Positions 6,673 to 12,814 are shown, numbered from the stretch's first letter. The stretch is DNA of 14,016 nt from an uncultured Acetatifactor sp. (GCA_910587755.1 CAJUNZ010000004.1:1-14016), one strand, 5' to 3'. Translations and numbers: made by a program. The notes: a model not told the origin generated them from the sequence alone.

Positions 6673-8295
6673 ATGGATAAAAGTAAAGCGGACAGCATCA
6701 TAACCGAATATCTCCCGAAAATATACGGATTTGCCATAAAAAAGGCCTTTTCCTACGACGAAGCAGAGGACCTGTGCGGAGACATTGTGCAGGAAGTGTA
6801 CCTTGCTCTGTTGAGAGCGGGGGAGATCCACAACCTGGAGGGATATATCTGGCGCATCAGCGTGCATGTTCACGCAAAGTATGTTGCCTTCAAAAAGAAG
6901 CATCTGGGCGTCTCCATAGACGGTATGGATTTCCCCTTTTACGACAACTATGACTCTATTTTTGAAAACGCCTGGGAAGAGACCGCAAGACTCCGGCGGG
7001 AGATTGCCTACCTGTCAAAAACGCGCCGGGAGATTGTCTATCTGTTTTACTATGAGAACTGGTCCATTTCCAGCATTTCAGAAAAGCTGGCCATGCCGGA
7101 GGGAACTGTCAAATGGCATCTGAACAAGGCAAGAAATGAGTTAAAGGAGGGTTTTACCATGGAAAGAAAAAAAGGAACACTGGGAATGTCCCCCATCACC
7201 GCGCTGAGCTTTGGACACAGCGGCATCCCCAACCCCGACCAGAGCGACACAGAATACTATCTGCAGGACAAGTTGAATCTGAATATCGTGTACAGCGTCT
7301 ACCATGAACCCCGGAGCCTGAAAGAGATCTCGGAGGAACTGGGCGTTACCCCCGTATTTCTGGAAGACCGCGTTGAATTTCTGGAAGCCAACGGATTCCT
7401 GGTCCGGGCTGCAGGGAACCGCTTTACCACCTATGTGGACTTTACACCCCGGACTTATTCCCGGGAACAGCAGGACGCCGGAATGAAGGTACAGCAGGAT
7501 GCAGCAAAAATCCTGGCCAAAGAGTATGTCCCTCTGGTGCGCAGAGCCATGGCTGAAATGAAGGATGTGTACCTGCCCGGGGGCAACAGGGAACTTCTGG
7601 ATGCAGCGGCCATTTTCCAGGGGGTATGCCTCTCCTTCCAGAACTCCGACCAGAGAGATCTGTCCAAATACTATGTGAAGACCACCGCCGGGGGAGAGTT
7701 TATCCCCATGGTCACACTCAGCTCCTCCCCTTCGGACCCGGAGTACAAACCGGTCTTTGACATGAACCAGTACTGGTCCTGCGGAGACATGTGGCGTAAT
7801 TCCAACAAGTATCCCGTGGGCGCCTGGGCTGTGGACACGAAATTCTGTTCCAGGCAGGGAGGATGGCAGGAGAACCACACTTCCGACTATGAATACCTTT
7901 ACGAGTTTATGAACGGTACCCTGATACAGAATCCGTCCAATGCCGAGAAGTTTGAAAGACTCCGCCAGAGGGGATACCTCACCGACGATAACCGGGTAAA
8001 CCTCATTGTGGTGAAAGAGGAAGGGGATAAGTTCTTTCAGAAGATTCCCCTTGTCAGCCAGCAGCTCCGCGGCACACTTGTCCAGAAGGCGCTGGAGAAT
8101 GCCACAATGAAGGCAAAGCAGTATCCGCCCCAGATGCAGGATTTGATCATGAACTGGGAAAAGAACTCCATTATCGGCAGGCCTGCAGCCATTATGCTCC
8201 TGGATATCCTCTACCAGAACGGCACCCTGAAGCCGCTGACACAGAGGGAAATGGCAGCCTCACAGCTGATTGTGTTCAGCGACATCCTGCCCTGA
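6673..8295 (+). CDS. ECF-like sigma-70 factor fused to a winged-helix and large unrecognised C-terminal domain
   Basis: A 540-residue protein, roughly three times the length of a minimal ECF sigma factor. Region 2 spans about 9-75 (YLPKIYGFAI, AEDLCGDIVQEVYLALL, LEGYIWRISVHVHAKYVA). Region 4 spans about 105-158 (YLSKTRREIVYLFYYENWS, then helix-turn-helix SISSISEKLAMPEGTVKWHLNKARNEL). Residues 200-255 resemble an ArsR-like winged helix (SLKEISEELGVTPVFLEDRVEFLEANGFL). Residues 260-540, with several Trp and Cys, are not recognised and may be a sensor or self-inhibitory domain (inference). No anti-sigma gene or membrane segment is visible. Start: ATG with AGGAGGG nine bases upstream. A second strong ribosome site and ATG lie at 7143-7161, exactly at the end of region 4, so the C-terminal part might also be made alone. 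The 3' end overlaps the convergent MmcQ/YjbR gene by 36 bases. Confidence 0.85.
   Translation: MDKSKADSIITEYLPKIYGFAIKKAFSYDEAEDLCGDIVQEVYLALLRAGEIHNLEGYIWRISVHVHAKYVAFKKKHLGVSIDGMDFPFYDNYDSIFENAWEETARLRREIAYLSKTRREIVYLFYYENWSISSISEKLAMPEGTVKWHLNKARNELKEGFTMERKKGTLGMSPITALSFGHSGIPNPDQSDTEYYLQDKLNLNIVYSVYHEPRSLKEISEELGVTPVFLEDRVEFLEANGFLVRAAGNRFTTYVDFTPRTYSREQQDAGMKVQQDAAKILAKEYVPLVRRAMAEMKDVYLPGGNRELLDAAAIFQGVCLSFQNSDQRDLSKYYVKTTAGGEFIPMVTLSSSPSDPEYKPVFDMNQYWSCGDMWRNSNKYPVGAWAVDTKFCSRQGGWQENHTSDYEYLYEFMNGTLIQNPSNAEKFERLRQRGYLTDDNRVNLIVVKEEGDKFFQKIPLVSQQLRGTLVQKALENATMKAKQYPPQMQDLIMNWEKNSIIGRPAAIMLLDILYQNGTLKPLTQREMAASQLIVFSDILP
7143..7161 (+). promoter_or_regulatory. Internal ribosome binding site and ATG at the sigma/C-terminal domain junction
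   Basis: AAAGGAGGG (7143-7151) precedes an in-frame ATG at 7159, eight bases after GGAGG, a near-ideal initiation signal inside the coding region. It encodes Leu-Lys-Glu-Gly-Phe-Thr-Met at residues 157-163, right after the last helix of sigma region 4. Initiation here would give a 378-residue protein with the winged-helix and C-terminal domains only. The layout looks like two formerly separate, overlapping genes fused in frame, or one gene making two products. Confidence 0.5.
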
Positions 8296-8682
8296 GCCGC
8301 TTCTCAGGCGTGTCTTCTCCTTCTTTGACGCGGTGAGGGAATAGCTCATATCCAGAAGACGCAGTATCATGTCCCGGGGCACGGTCCCGTCCAGCAGCAC
8401 AGTGGTCCACTGCACATGATTCATGTGGTAGGCAGGCAGAATGCCGGGACGGCTCCGGAGGGAGGCAGAGAGAACCGGGTCGCATTTTACATTCAGAATG
8501 TCCACCCTCTCCTCTGTCTCCCCTATCCCCAGCTGCCTCCTGGTGGCCGTGAAAATCAGGCCATACCATTTCCCGCTGTCCCCATGCCGCAGCACCATTC
8601 CTCCCTGCCTGTCTTTCCACGGAAAATCAGGCAGGGTTTTGTATGTCTCCCTGGCATATCTCAATAGTTCATCCACCATCAT
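8260..8682 (-). CDS. MmcQ/YjbR family protein
   Basis: A 140-residue cytoplasmic protein of the MmcQ/YjbR family, which has a CyaY-like alpha/beta fold and is usually annotated as DNA-binding, although its biochemical role is poorly known. Family features: LPDFPWKDRQGG near 17-28, GKWYGLIF (37-44), DILNVKCDP (61-69), and the typical ending MNHVQWTTVLLDG...ILRLLDMSYSLT (about 87-117). Two adjacent ATGs (8682, 8679) could serve as start; an AAGGGA ribosome site lies about eight bases before 8682. The last ~23 residues are a polar extension beyond the usual family end, and 36 bases of it overlap the sigma factor gene in convergent orientation. It is divergent from the SGNH esterase and probably monocistronic. 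Confidence 0.85.
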   Translation of the reverse strand: MMVDELLRYARETYKTLPDFPWKDRQGGMVLRHGDSGKWYGLIFTATRRQLGIGETEERVDILNVKCDPVLSASLRSRPGILPAYHMNHVQWTTVLLDGTVPRDMILRLLDMSYSLTASKKEKTRLRSGSGQDVAEHNQL

Positions 8683-8728
8683 GTATCTCTTCCCTTCTTT
8701 TGGATTTTTTTCCGCAGCCCTGAAAATA

Positions 8729-8737
8729 TGTTATAAT
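8729..8737 (+). promoter_or_regulatory. Extended -10 promoter for the SGNH esterase gene
   Basis: TGTTATAAT contains a perfect TATAAT (8732-8737) with a TGn extension. The -35 position holds only a weak TTTCCG-like hexamer. The predicted start is near 8744, about 46 bases before the ATG at 8790. Confidence 0.5.
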
Positions 8738-8758
8738 ATGTAAAACAGTAACAGCCAT

Positions 8759-8773
8759 GCTGCATTGTGCAGC
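8759..8773 (+). repeat. Short palindrome in the SGNH esterase leader
   Basis: GCTGCA and TGCAGC are perfect inverted six-base arms around TTG, lying between the predicted transcription start and the AAAGGAGG ribosome site at about 8777. It could be a small operator or leader hairpin, and it is short enough to be accidental. Confidence 0.3.
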
Positions 8774-8789
8774 GCCAAAGGAGGATTAT

Positions 8790-9833
8790 ATGACTTCCAT
8801 AGAAAAACTCGACAAGAATTTTGAAGTGAAGGCCCTTGTGGAGGGTTCTCTGGTTTTTTTCAACTGTCTGGAGCCGCCTTTCCGGGTACATGGACTGATG
8901 TCCACACCGGAAGGTTTCATCCGCCTGCCTTCTGACACCGCGGACAAAGTCAATCTGAAGGTCTCCATTCTGGCCCGAAGCACCGCAGGGGGCCGGGTGC
9001 GCTTCCGGACGGACTCTCCCCAGATTGCCATCCGGGCAAAAATGAAAAATGTGGCCAGGATGCCCCATTTTGCCATCACGGGAACTGCCGGTTTTGACCT
9101 TTACGAAGGAAACACCTACCGGGGCACCTTTGTCCCTCCCTATGATGTCCAGGATGGCTATGAGTCCACCCAGTACGTCTATGGCAGTGCCATGAGGGAG
9201 TACACCATTCACTTTCCCCTTTACAGTGAAGTCGTCTCCCTGGAGATTGGCCTCTGCGACGGCTCTTCCCTGCTGCCTGCCAGAGACTACCGCACCCAGC
9301 TGCCGGTGGTGTTCTACGGATCCTCCATCACCCAGGGGGGCTGCGCCTCCCGCCCTGGAAACAGCTATGACAACATCATCAGCCGGGACCTGGACTGTGA
9401 CCACGTAAATCTGGGATTTTCCGGCGGAGCCCTGGGGGAGGACGCCATGGCCCGTTACATAGCAGGCCTTTCCATGTCCGCCCTGGTATATGACTATGAC
9501 CACAATGCCTCCAGCCCGGAATACCTGGCAGACACTCATGGCAAAATGTTCCGTACCATCCGGGCCGAAAATCCTCTCCTTCCGGTGGTTATGATCACCA
9601 GGCCCCAGCCCAACCCCTCCAGGGATGACTATCTGCGCCGGGCCGTGGTTATGTCAACATATCTGGACGCCCTGAAGGCAGGGGACGAAAATATATACTT
9701 TGTGGACGGCACCATGCTGCTGCACCAGTTCGGCGGAGACAGCGGCACAGTGGACGCCTGCCACCCCAACGATCTGGGCTTTATGTGCATGGCCAAAGGG
9801 ATAGGAGCAGTCCTGGCCAGAATCCTTTCCTGA
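8790..9833 (+). CDS. SGNH/GDSL hydrolase with N-terminal accessory domain (putative carbohydrate esterase)
   Basis: A 347-residue serine esterase of the SGNH/GDSL superfamily, probably removing acyl (for example acetyl) groups from a sugar or other small substrate. The N-terminal ~165 residues look like the beta-rich accessory domain found in such esterases. The catalytic domain starts at LPVVFYGSSITQGG (about 171-184), where Ser179 is the likely nucleophile. Block II Gly lies in NLGFSGGALGE, block III Asn in YDYDHN (Asn239), and the acid/base pair in DACHPNDLGF (Asp322, His325). No signal peptide is visible, so it should act in the cytoplasm. Start: ATG with AAAGGAGG five bases upstream. An in-frame ATG at 8757 lacks a ribosome site. 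Inference: it may deacylate imported sugars, and a sugar acetyltransferase is encoded 0.6 kb away. Confidence 0.85.
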   Translation: MTSIEKLDKNFEVKALVEGSLVFFNCLEPPFRVHGLMSTPEGFIRLPSDTADKVNLKVSILARSTAGGRVRFRTDSPQIAIRAKMKNVARMPHFAITGTAGFDLYEGNTYRGTFVPPYDVQDGYESTQYVYGSAMREYTIHFPLYSEVVSLEIGLCDGSSLLPARDYRTQLPVVFYGSSITQGGCASRPGNSYDNIISRDLDCDHVNLGFSGGALGEDAMARYIAGLSMSALVYDYDHNASSPEYLADTHGKMFRTIRAENPLLPVVMITRPQPNPSRDDYLRRAVVMSTYLDALKAGDENIYFVDGTMLLHQFGGDSGTVDACHPNDLGFMCMAKGIGAVLARILS

Positions 9834-9890
9834 AATTCTGTCCCTAAACCTTCTCCCCGCTGGGGACATGCCCCTGGGCAGCCAATACCT

Positions 9891-10430
9891 CTACAGGTAC
9901 GTCACCCTTGCCCCGGCCTCATAGGTGTGGGGCTCTTTGGTGACGGCCTTGTGCCCCAGGGCGATGGCAATCTCATATTCATAGCCCTGGGGCAGCTTCA
10001 GCGCCGTGGAAAAATACTCCTGTTTCTCCCCTCTGAGGGCGTCATAGACACAGCCGATTATCAGACTTCCCAGGCCCAGGGCCTCCGCCGCCAGGGCCAT
10101 GTTCTCCACCGCAATTCCCCCGTCCAGAGTGCTCCAGCGAAACCCTTTCTCCCCGCTTAAGATCACCACCACAGGGGCCTCATAGTAAAAATTGTGTTCC
10201 AGACCCGAGAGGCCCCGCAGGCGGTTCTTCTCCTCCTCAATCTCCTGCAGAAGCGGATCCTCCCCCTTCAGAACCGTAAAATGAATCTCCTGCCTGTTGG
10301 TGGCTGTGGGCGCCTGCAGGCCCGCCTGCAAAATGGCGTCCAGTTCCGCCTCCGTCAACGGCTCCTTTGTATATCCTCTTGTGGAGCTGCGTTTTTTCAT
10401 CCCTTCCATCACACTGATGCTCATATTCAT
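9891..10430 (-). CDS. Nitroreductase family protein (FMN-dependent oxidoreductase)
   Basis: A 179-residue cytoplasmic flavoprotein of the nitroreductase superfamily, using FMN and NAD(P)H to reduce nitro compounds, quinones or similar acceptors; the physiological substrate is unknown. Visible features: the N-terminal FMN phosphate-binding RSSTRGY (14-20), APTATNRQEIHF (40-51), the helix GGIAVENMALAAEALGLGS (104-122), and the C-terminal IALGHKA (about 155-161). At 179 residues it is near the short end of the family. The ATG at 10430 overlaps the acetyltransferase stop (ATGA) and lies three bases after AAGGAGG. A second ATG at 10424 has nine-base spacing and is equally plausible. It is co-transcribed and probably translationally coupled with the acetyltransferase. 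It converges on the SGNH gene with a 57-base gap and no clear terminator. Confidence 0.9.
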   Translation of the reverse strand: MNMSISVMEGMKKRSSTRGYTKEPLTEAELDAILQAGLQAPTATNRQEIHFTVLKGEDPLLQEIEEEKNRLRGLSGLEHNFYYEAPVVVILSGEKGFRWSTLDGGIAVENMALAAEALGLGSLIIGCVYDALRGEKQEYFSTALKLPQGYEYEIAIALGHKAVTKEPHTYEAGARVTYL

Positions 10431-11071
10431 AATCCTCCTTCCCGCTGTAAGCCCATTTCTTCCCAGAGAGTCTGGGGTATCTTCCTGTTCTTAAAATAAT
10501 ACTCTCTGTCGTACTCCCCCACCTCCCTCAGAATCCTGCAGGGGTTTCCCACAGCCACCACATTGGAAGGCAGATCTTTGGTGACAACGCTGCCTGCGCC
10601 CACCACCACATTGTCCCCTATGGTAACGCCAGGCACAATAACCGCTCCCGCTCCGATCCAGCAGTTTCTGCCGATATGGACGGAAAAATTGTACTGCATG
10701 GCCTTTTCCCGCAGCTGGGGACAGATGGGATGTCCCGCCGTGGCCACCACCACATTGGGGCCAAACATGGTGTAATCCCCCACATAGATATGGGTGTCGT
10801 CCACCAGGGTCAGGTTAAAATTCGCATAGACATTTCTGCCGAAGTGTACATGGAGGCCTCCGAAATTGGTGTGCAGCGGGGGTTCAATATAACAGTCCTC
10901 CCCTATCTCCGCAAACATTTCTTTCAGCAGCACTTCCCTCTTCTCCACCTCCGTTGGTCTGGTCATATTGTAGTCATACAGCCGGTCAAGGTATCCTGTC
11001 TGTTCCTTTACCAGATCCGGATCCCCGGAGCAGTACAGCTCCCCGCCGTGCATTTTTTCCTTGATGTCCAT
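10427..11071 (-). CDS. Sugar O-acetyltransferase (maltose/galactoside acetyltransferase family)
   Basis: A 214-residue hexapeptide-repeat acyltransferase that transfers acetyl from acetyl-CoA to a sugar hydroxyl, as in Maa and LacA. The N-terminal helical domain has MHGGELYCSGDPDLVKEQ (7-24). The left-handed beta-helix begins near residue 60 and includes FGRNVYANFNLTLVDD (77-92). The catalytic histidine is His114 in ATAGHP, and coils follow through CWIGAGAVIVPGVTIGDNVVVGAGSVV (137-163). The C-terminal ~30 residues extend past the usual GNPCRI ending. Start: ATG at 11071 with AAGGAGG seven bases upstream. The frame is open further upstream, but that stretch is leader DNA containing a perfect palindrome. 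The stop overlaps the nitroreductase ATG by four bases. Family members are thought to detoxify excess or non-metabolisable sugars. Confidence 0.92.
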   Translation of the reverse strand: MDIKEKMHGGELYCSGDPDLVKEQTGYLDRLYDYNMTRPTEVEKREVLLKEMFAEIGEDCYIEPPLHTNFGGLHVHFGRNVYANFNLTLVDDTHIYVGDYTMFGPNVVVATAGHPICPQLREKAMQYNFSVHIGRNCWIGAGAVIVPGVTIGDNVVVGAGSVVTKDLPSNVVAVGNPCRILREVGEYDREYYFKNRKIPQTLWEEMGLQREGGL

Positions 11072-11099
11072 TCTTGCTCCTCCTTCAAACTTCTGTTCC

Positions 11100-11126
11100 G
11101 CATCTTGGTCACATTGACCAAGATGC
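11100..11126 (-). promoter_or_regulatory. Perfect 12+3+12 palindrome, candidate operator or leader hairpin
   Basis: GCATCTTGGTCA (11100-11111) and TGACCAAGATGC (11115-11126) are perfect inverted arms around CAT. The element ends 29 bases before the acetyltransferase ATG and lies downstream of both candidate promoters. It has no T-run and so is not a terminator. The geometry fits a dimeric repressor operator of TetR, MarR or GntR type acting as a roadblock, or a stable mRNA hairpin. No regulator gene is adjacent. Confidence 0.6.
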
Positions 11127-11287
11127 AAATACAAATACTTATCACATGCCTCTATCATACCACTCTTAAAGAAAATATTTGCCGGTTTCGGATTATATGG
11201 CTTGGTAGAATGCATGTTCTGGCATACTACTCTTATCAGCCGCAGGTGCCTGTAGCTTTCATTTTTGACCCCTGCCCACATGAATCC

Positions 11288-11316
11288 ATTTTATAATACG
11301 AATTTACCCCCGTCAA
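11288..11316 (-). promoter_or_regulatory. Sigma-A promoter for the acetyltransferase-nitroreductase pair
   Basis: The minus strand has TTGACG (11316-11311), a 17-base spacer and TAAAAT (11293-11288), each one mismatch from consensus. The predicted start is near 11281. Confidence 0.7.
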
Positions 11317-11338
11317 GGTCGTGTGCCACATTCTTCCC

Positions 11339-11402
11339 CCTGCCTGGAGCAGCCATAACAGTTCAGACAGAACACGGAACTGTTATGGCTGTTCCAGGCA
11401 GG
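11339..11402. repeat. Large inverted repeat with 26-bp arms and 12-base centre
   Basis: Arms 11339-11364 and 11377-11402 are complementary at 25 of 26 positions around the spacer AGACAGAACACG. The only mismatch (11349 against 11392) becomes a G-U wobble if the plus strand is transcribed but an A-C mismatch if the minus strand is. No T-run follows on either strand. It lies 22 bases upstream of the acetyltransferase promoter -35 and directly after the T-run of the kinase-gene terminator. No target-site duplication is evident. Confidence 0.75.
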
Positions 11403-11406
11403 CTGC

Positions 11407-11445
11407 AAAAAAACTGCCGCGGCGGGTTCCTCCCCGGCGCAGCAG
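11407..11445 (-). terminator. Intrinsic terminator of the cytidylate-kinase-like gene
   Basis: On the minus strand CTGCTGCGCCGGG (11445-11433) pairs with CCCGCCGCGGCAG (11426-11414) around the loop GAGGAA, with one C-C mismatch and one G-U pair, followed by seven T (11413-11407). It starts 11 bases after the stop codon at 11457. Confidence 0.88.
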
Positions 11446-11456
11446 CCCTGTAAACT

Positions 11457-11942
11457 CTATATAATCTCAATTCTCTCAAAATAGCGCAGAAGAATATCGG
11501 CACAATTCTCAATTCCCAGCTGGGAAGTATCCAGAATCATATGGTAGTTGTTCACATCCCCCCAGACCTTACCGGTATTCTCATGGTAATAATCGCAGCG
11601 CATCCGGTCATTGCTCTCCAGCATGTCCCTGGCCTCCTCATAGGAAAGGGACTTCAGCATCATTATCCGGTGGATCCGGTCCTCCTTATCGGCACAGATA
11701 TAGATATTAAATACATTGGCCTGGCCTTTCAGGATCTCCGATGCGCAGCGGCCCAGGATAATGCAGGAATTGGCTGCCAGCTCCCTTATAACCTCTGCCT
11801 CATCGGCATAACTGTGGGACTCCATCTCGTGCTCAATATAGGCCCTGTCATACACAGGAATGCTCAGCCTCTCGGAGAGCTGTCCCGCTATCATGCTGGC
11901 CCCCGTTCCGTACCTCCGGCTCATGGTGATCACTAGGTTCAT
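11457..11942 (-). CDS. Cytidylate kinase-like family protein (compact)
   Basis: A 161-residue P-loop protein of the cytidylate-kinase-like family, common in Clostridia and of unproven activity. The start MNLVITMSRRYGTGASMIAGQLSERLSIPVYDR follows the family pattern ITISRxYGSGG...iakkLaekLgIpvYDR, but the loop reads Gly-Thr-Gly-Ala-Ser rather than a full GxxGxGK[ST]. The VIRELAANSCIILGRCASEIL segment (51-71), the following beta strand (FNIYICA, 78-84) and Arg-rich helix match the family. The stretch of about 30-40 residues usually found between YDR and VIRELA is shortened to about 17, making it smaller than the usual ~200. The ATG at 11942 has AAGGAGG seven bases upstream; an ATG at 11948 is too close to it. 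It is monocistronic, with promoter at 12046-12075 and terminator at 11407-11445. It could be a nucleotide kinase or a non-catalytic relative. Confidence 0.8.
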   Translation of the reverse strand: MNLVITMSRRYGTGASMIAGQLSERLSIPVYDRAYIEHEMESHSYADEAEVIRELAANSCIILGRCASEILKGQANVFNIYICADKEDRIHRIMMLKSLSYEEARDMLESNDRMRCDYYHENTGKVWGDVNNYHMILDTSQLGIENCADILLRYFERIEII

Positions 11943-12045
11943 AGCCATTCCTCCTTCTATATCCTGCCATTGCCAGACACTCGTTCCTGCCTGACTCCCC
12001 ATAAAACTGCCCCGTCAAACCGGCAGCAATGGCCTTCATTTCATC

Positions 12046-12075
12046 ATTTTACCATAAAACCGCCCCTTTTAACAA
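12046..12075 (-). promoter_or_regulatory. Promoter for the cytidylate-kinase-like gene
   Basis: On the minus strand TTGTTA (12075-12070), 18 bases, then TAAAAT (12051-12046) preceded by TGG, an extended -10. The start would be near 12039, leaving a leader of about 97 bases. Confidence 0.5.
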
Positions 12076-12110
12076 CCCTAAACCACCGGATAAATGTGGA
12101 AAAGTTTAAC

Positions 12111-12141
12111 AAAAAAACACCTGGATTTCTCCAAGTGTTTT
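12111..12141 (-). terminator. Intrinsic terminator of the DUF4190-like membrane protein gene
   Basis: On the minus strand AAACACTTGG (12140-12131) pairs with CCAGGTGTTT (12124-12115) around AGAAAT, with one G-U wobble, and a run of seven T follows (12117-12111). It lies about 45 bases after the stop at 12185. On the plus strand the wobble becomes a C-A mismatch, so the minus-strand reading is favoured. Confidence 0.75.
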
Positions 12142-12184
12142 AGTTATAACCGCTTAAACTGCCAAAAACGTCTGATACAGCTCG

Positions 12185-12814
12185 TTAATACAATGTGGTC
12201 AGCATAGCCATCTGCCCCATAATGCTCAGGATAAACAGCACAAGGGTTATGGCCAAAGCCACAATACTCAGGATTTTGCCGGCCAACGCCTGTCCCGCCT
12301 TGCTGGATCCCGCTCCCATTCTCGCCCTGGAAAACGCCAGGCAGCCAAAAAGGATACAGAAAATGGGAGACCAGCACATTACCAGGGACAGGATACCAAA
12401 GATCAGCGCCTGGGTGGCTTCTTTCGCATTATCCACTGTCTGTACAGGAACCACATGGGGCGCGCCCCCCTGGGCCCCCATCCCCTCCTGGGGCGGCAGT
12501 GACTGCTGCAATACTGTCATCAGCTGTGATAAGTTATTCTTATAAGGTTTCTTCTGCAGGGTGCCCACAAAGCCGTCCAACCCCCACTCGCCGCCGAAAC
12601 TCCCTTTCAGCCAGGCTTCCAGGTGAAACACTCCATTCACATAGGACCATTTTAAATACTTGAATCCCTCCATCATGGCATCCCCTGCCCGATATGCAGG
12701 TTCTCCCTTCCAGTCGGACATGGTAAAACCATTTTTCTGCAGGTAGTCGTTCATAATAAATGCCACGAAATCATCCGGTTTGTTCAGAACCAGATCCTGA
12801 ATGTATCTTGCCAT
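12185..12814 (-). CDS. Membrane protein with unrecognised N-terminal domain and DUF4190-like tail
   Basis: A 209-residue protein of unknown function. Residues 1-105 are soluble and rich in aromatics (DYLQKNGFTMSDWKGEPAYR, YLKWSYVNGVFHLEAWLKG) and match nothing I recognise. A flexible, Gly/Pro/Gln-rich linker follows (about 106-130). The C-terminus carries two membrane helices, about 136-161 and 180-201, separated by a short polar loop. This pattern fits DUF4190-type tails (ALIFGILSLV...AGKILSIVALAI). The soluble domain is probably cytoplasmic, since it has no signal peptide (inference). Start: ATG at 12814 with AGGAGG six bases upstream; the longer open frame to 12901 runs through the promoter and is rejected. 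It has its own promoter (12873-12901) and terminator (12111-12141), so it is monocistronic. Confidence 0.75.
   Translation of the reverse strand: MARYIQDLVLNKPDDFVAFIMNDYLQKNGFTMSDWKGEPAYRAGDAMMEGFKYLKWSYVNGVFHLEAWLKGSFGGEWGLDGFVGTLQKKPYKNNLSQLMTVLQQSLPPQEGMGAQGGAPHVVPVQTVDNAKEATQALIFGILSLVMCWSPIFCILFGCLAFSRARMGAGSSKAGQALAGKILSIVALAITLVLFILSIMGQMAMLTTLY

Larger units (their letters stand above)
11072..11456. other. Structured 385-base intergenic region
   Basis: No gene is supported here. In minus-strand order it holds a terminator for the kinase-like gene (11407-11445), a large inverted repeat (11339-11402), a consensus promoter (11288-11316), a possible second promoter -10 (TATGAT at 11159-11154, poor -35), and a perfect 27-base palindrome (11100-11126) just before the acetyltransferase ribosome site. 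The predicted leader from the main promoter is about 210 bases, unusually long for such a gene. Confidence 0.6.

Noticed and set aside
8679..9539. Minus-strand open frame of 286 codons opposite the SGNH esterase
   Set aside because: The plus strand carries the esterase blocks with a good ribosome site; the antisense frame shows no domain and runs into the MmcQ start region.
9855..9885. CCCCGCTGGGG and TGCCCCTGGGCA hairpins between the SGNH and nitroreductase genes as a terminator
   Set aside because: No T-run follows on either strand and the stems are short.
11265..11297. Plus-strand promoter TTGACC / TATAAT that could drive transcription through the large inverted repeat
   Set aside because: The hexamers are good but the spacing is 21 bases, too long for sigma-A; the overlapping minus-strand promoter has ideal 17-base spacing. 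It was not called, though the G-U asymmetry of the repeat keeps the idea open.
11339..11402. The large inverted repeat as an intrinsic terminator or a classic MITE
   Set aside because: It lacks a downstream T-run on both strands and has no visible target-site duplication, so neither label is supported; it is reported only as an inverted repeat.
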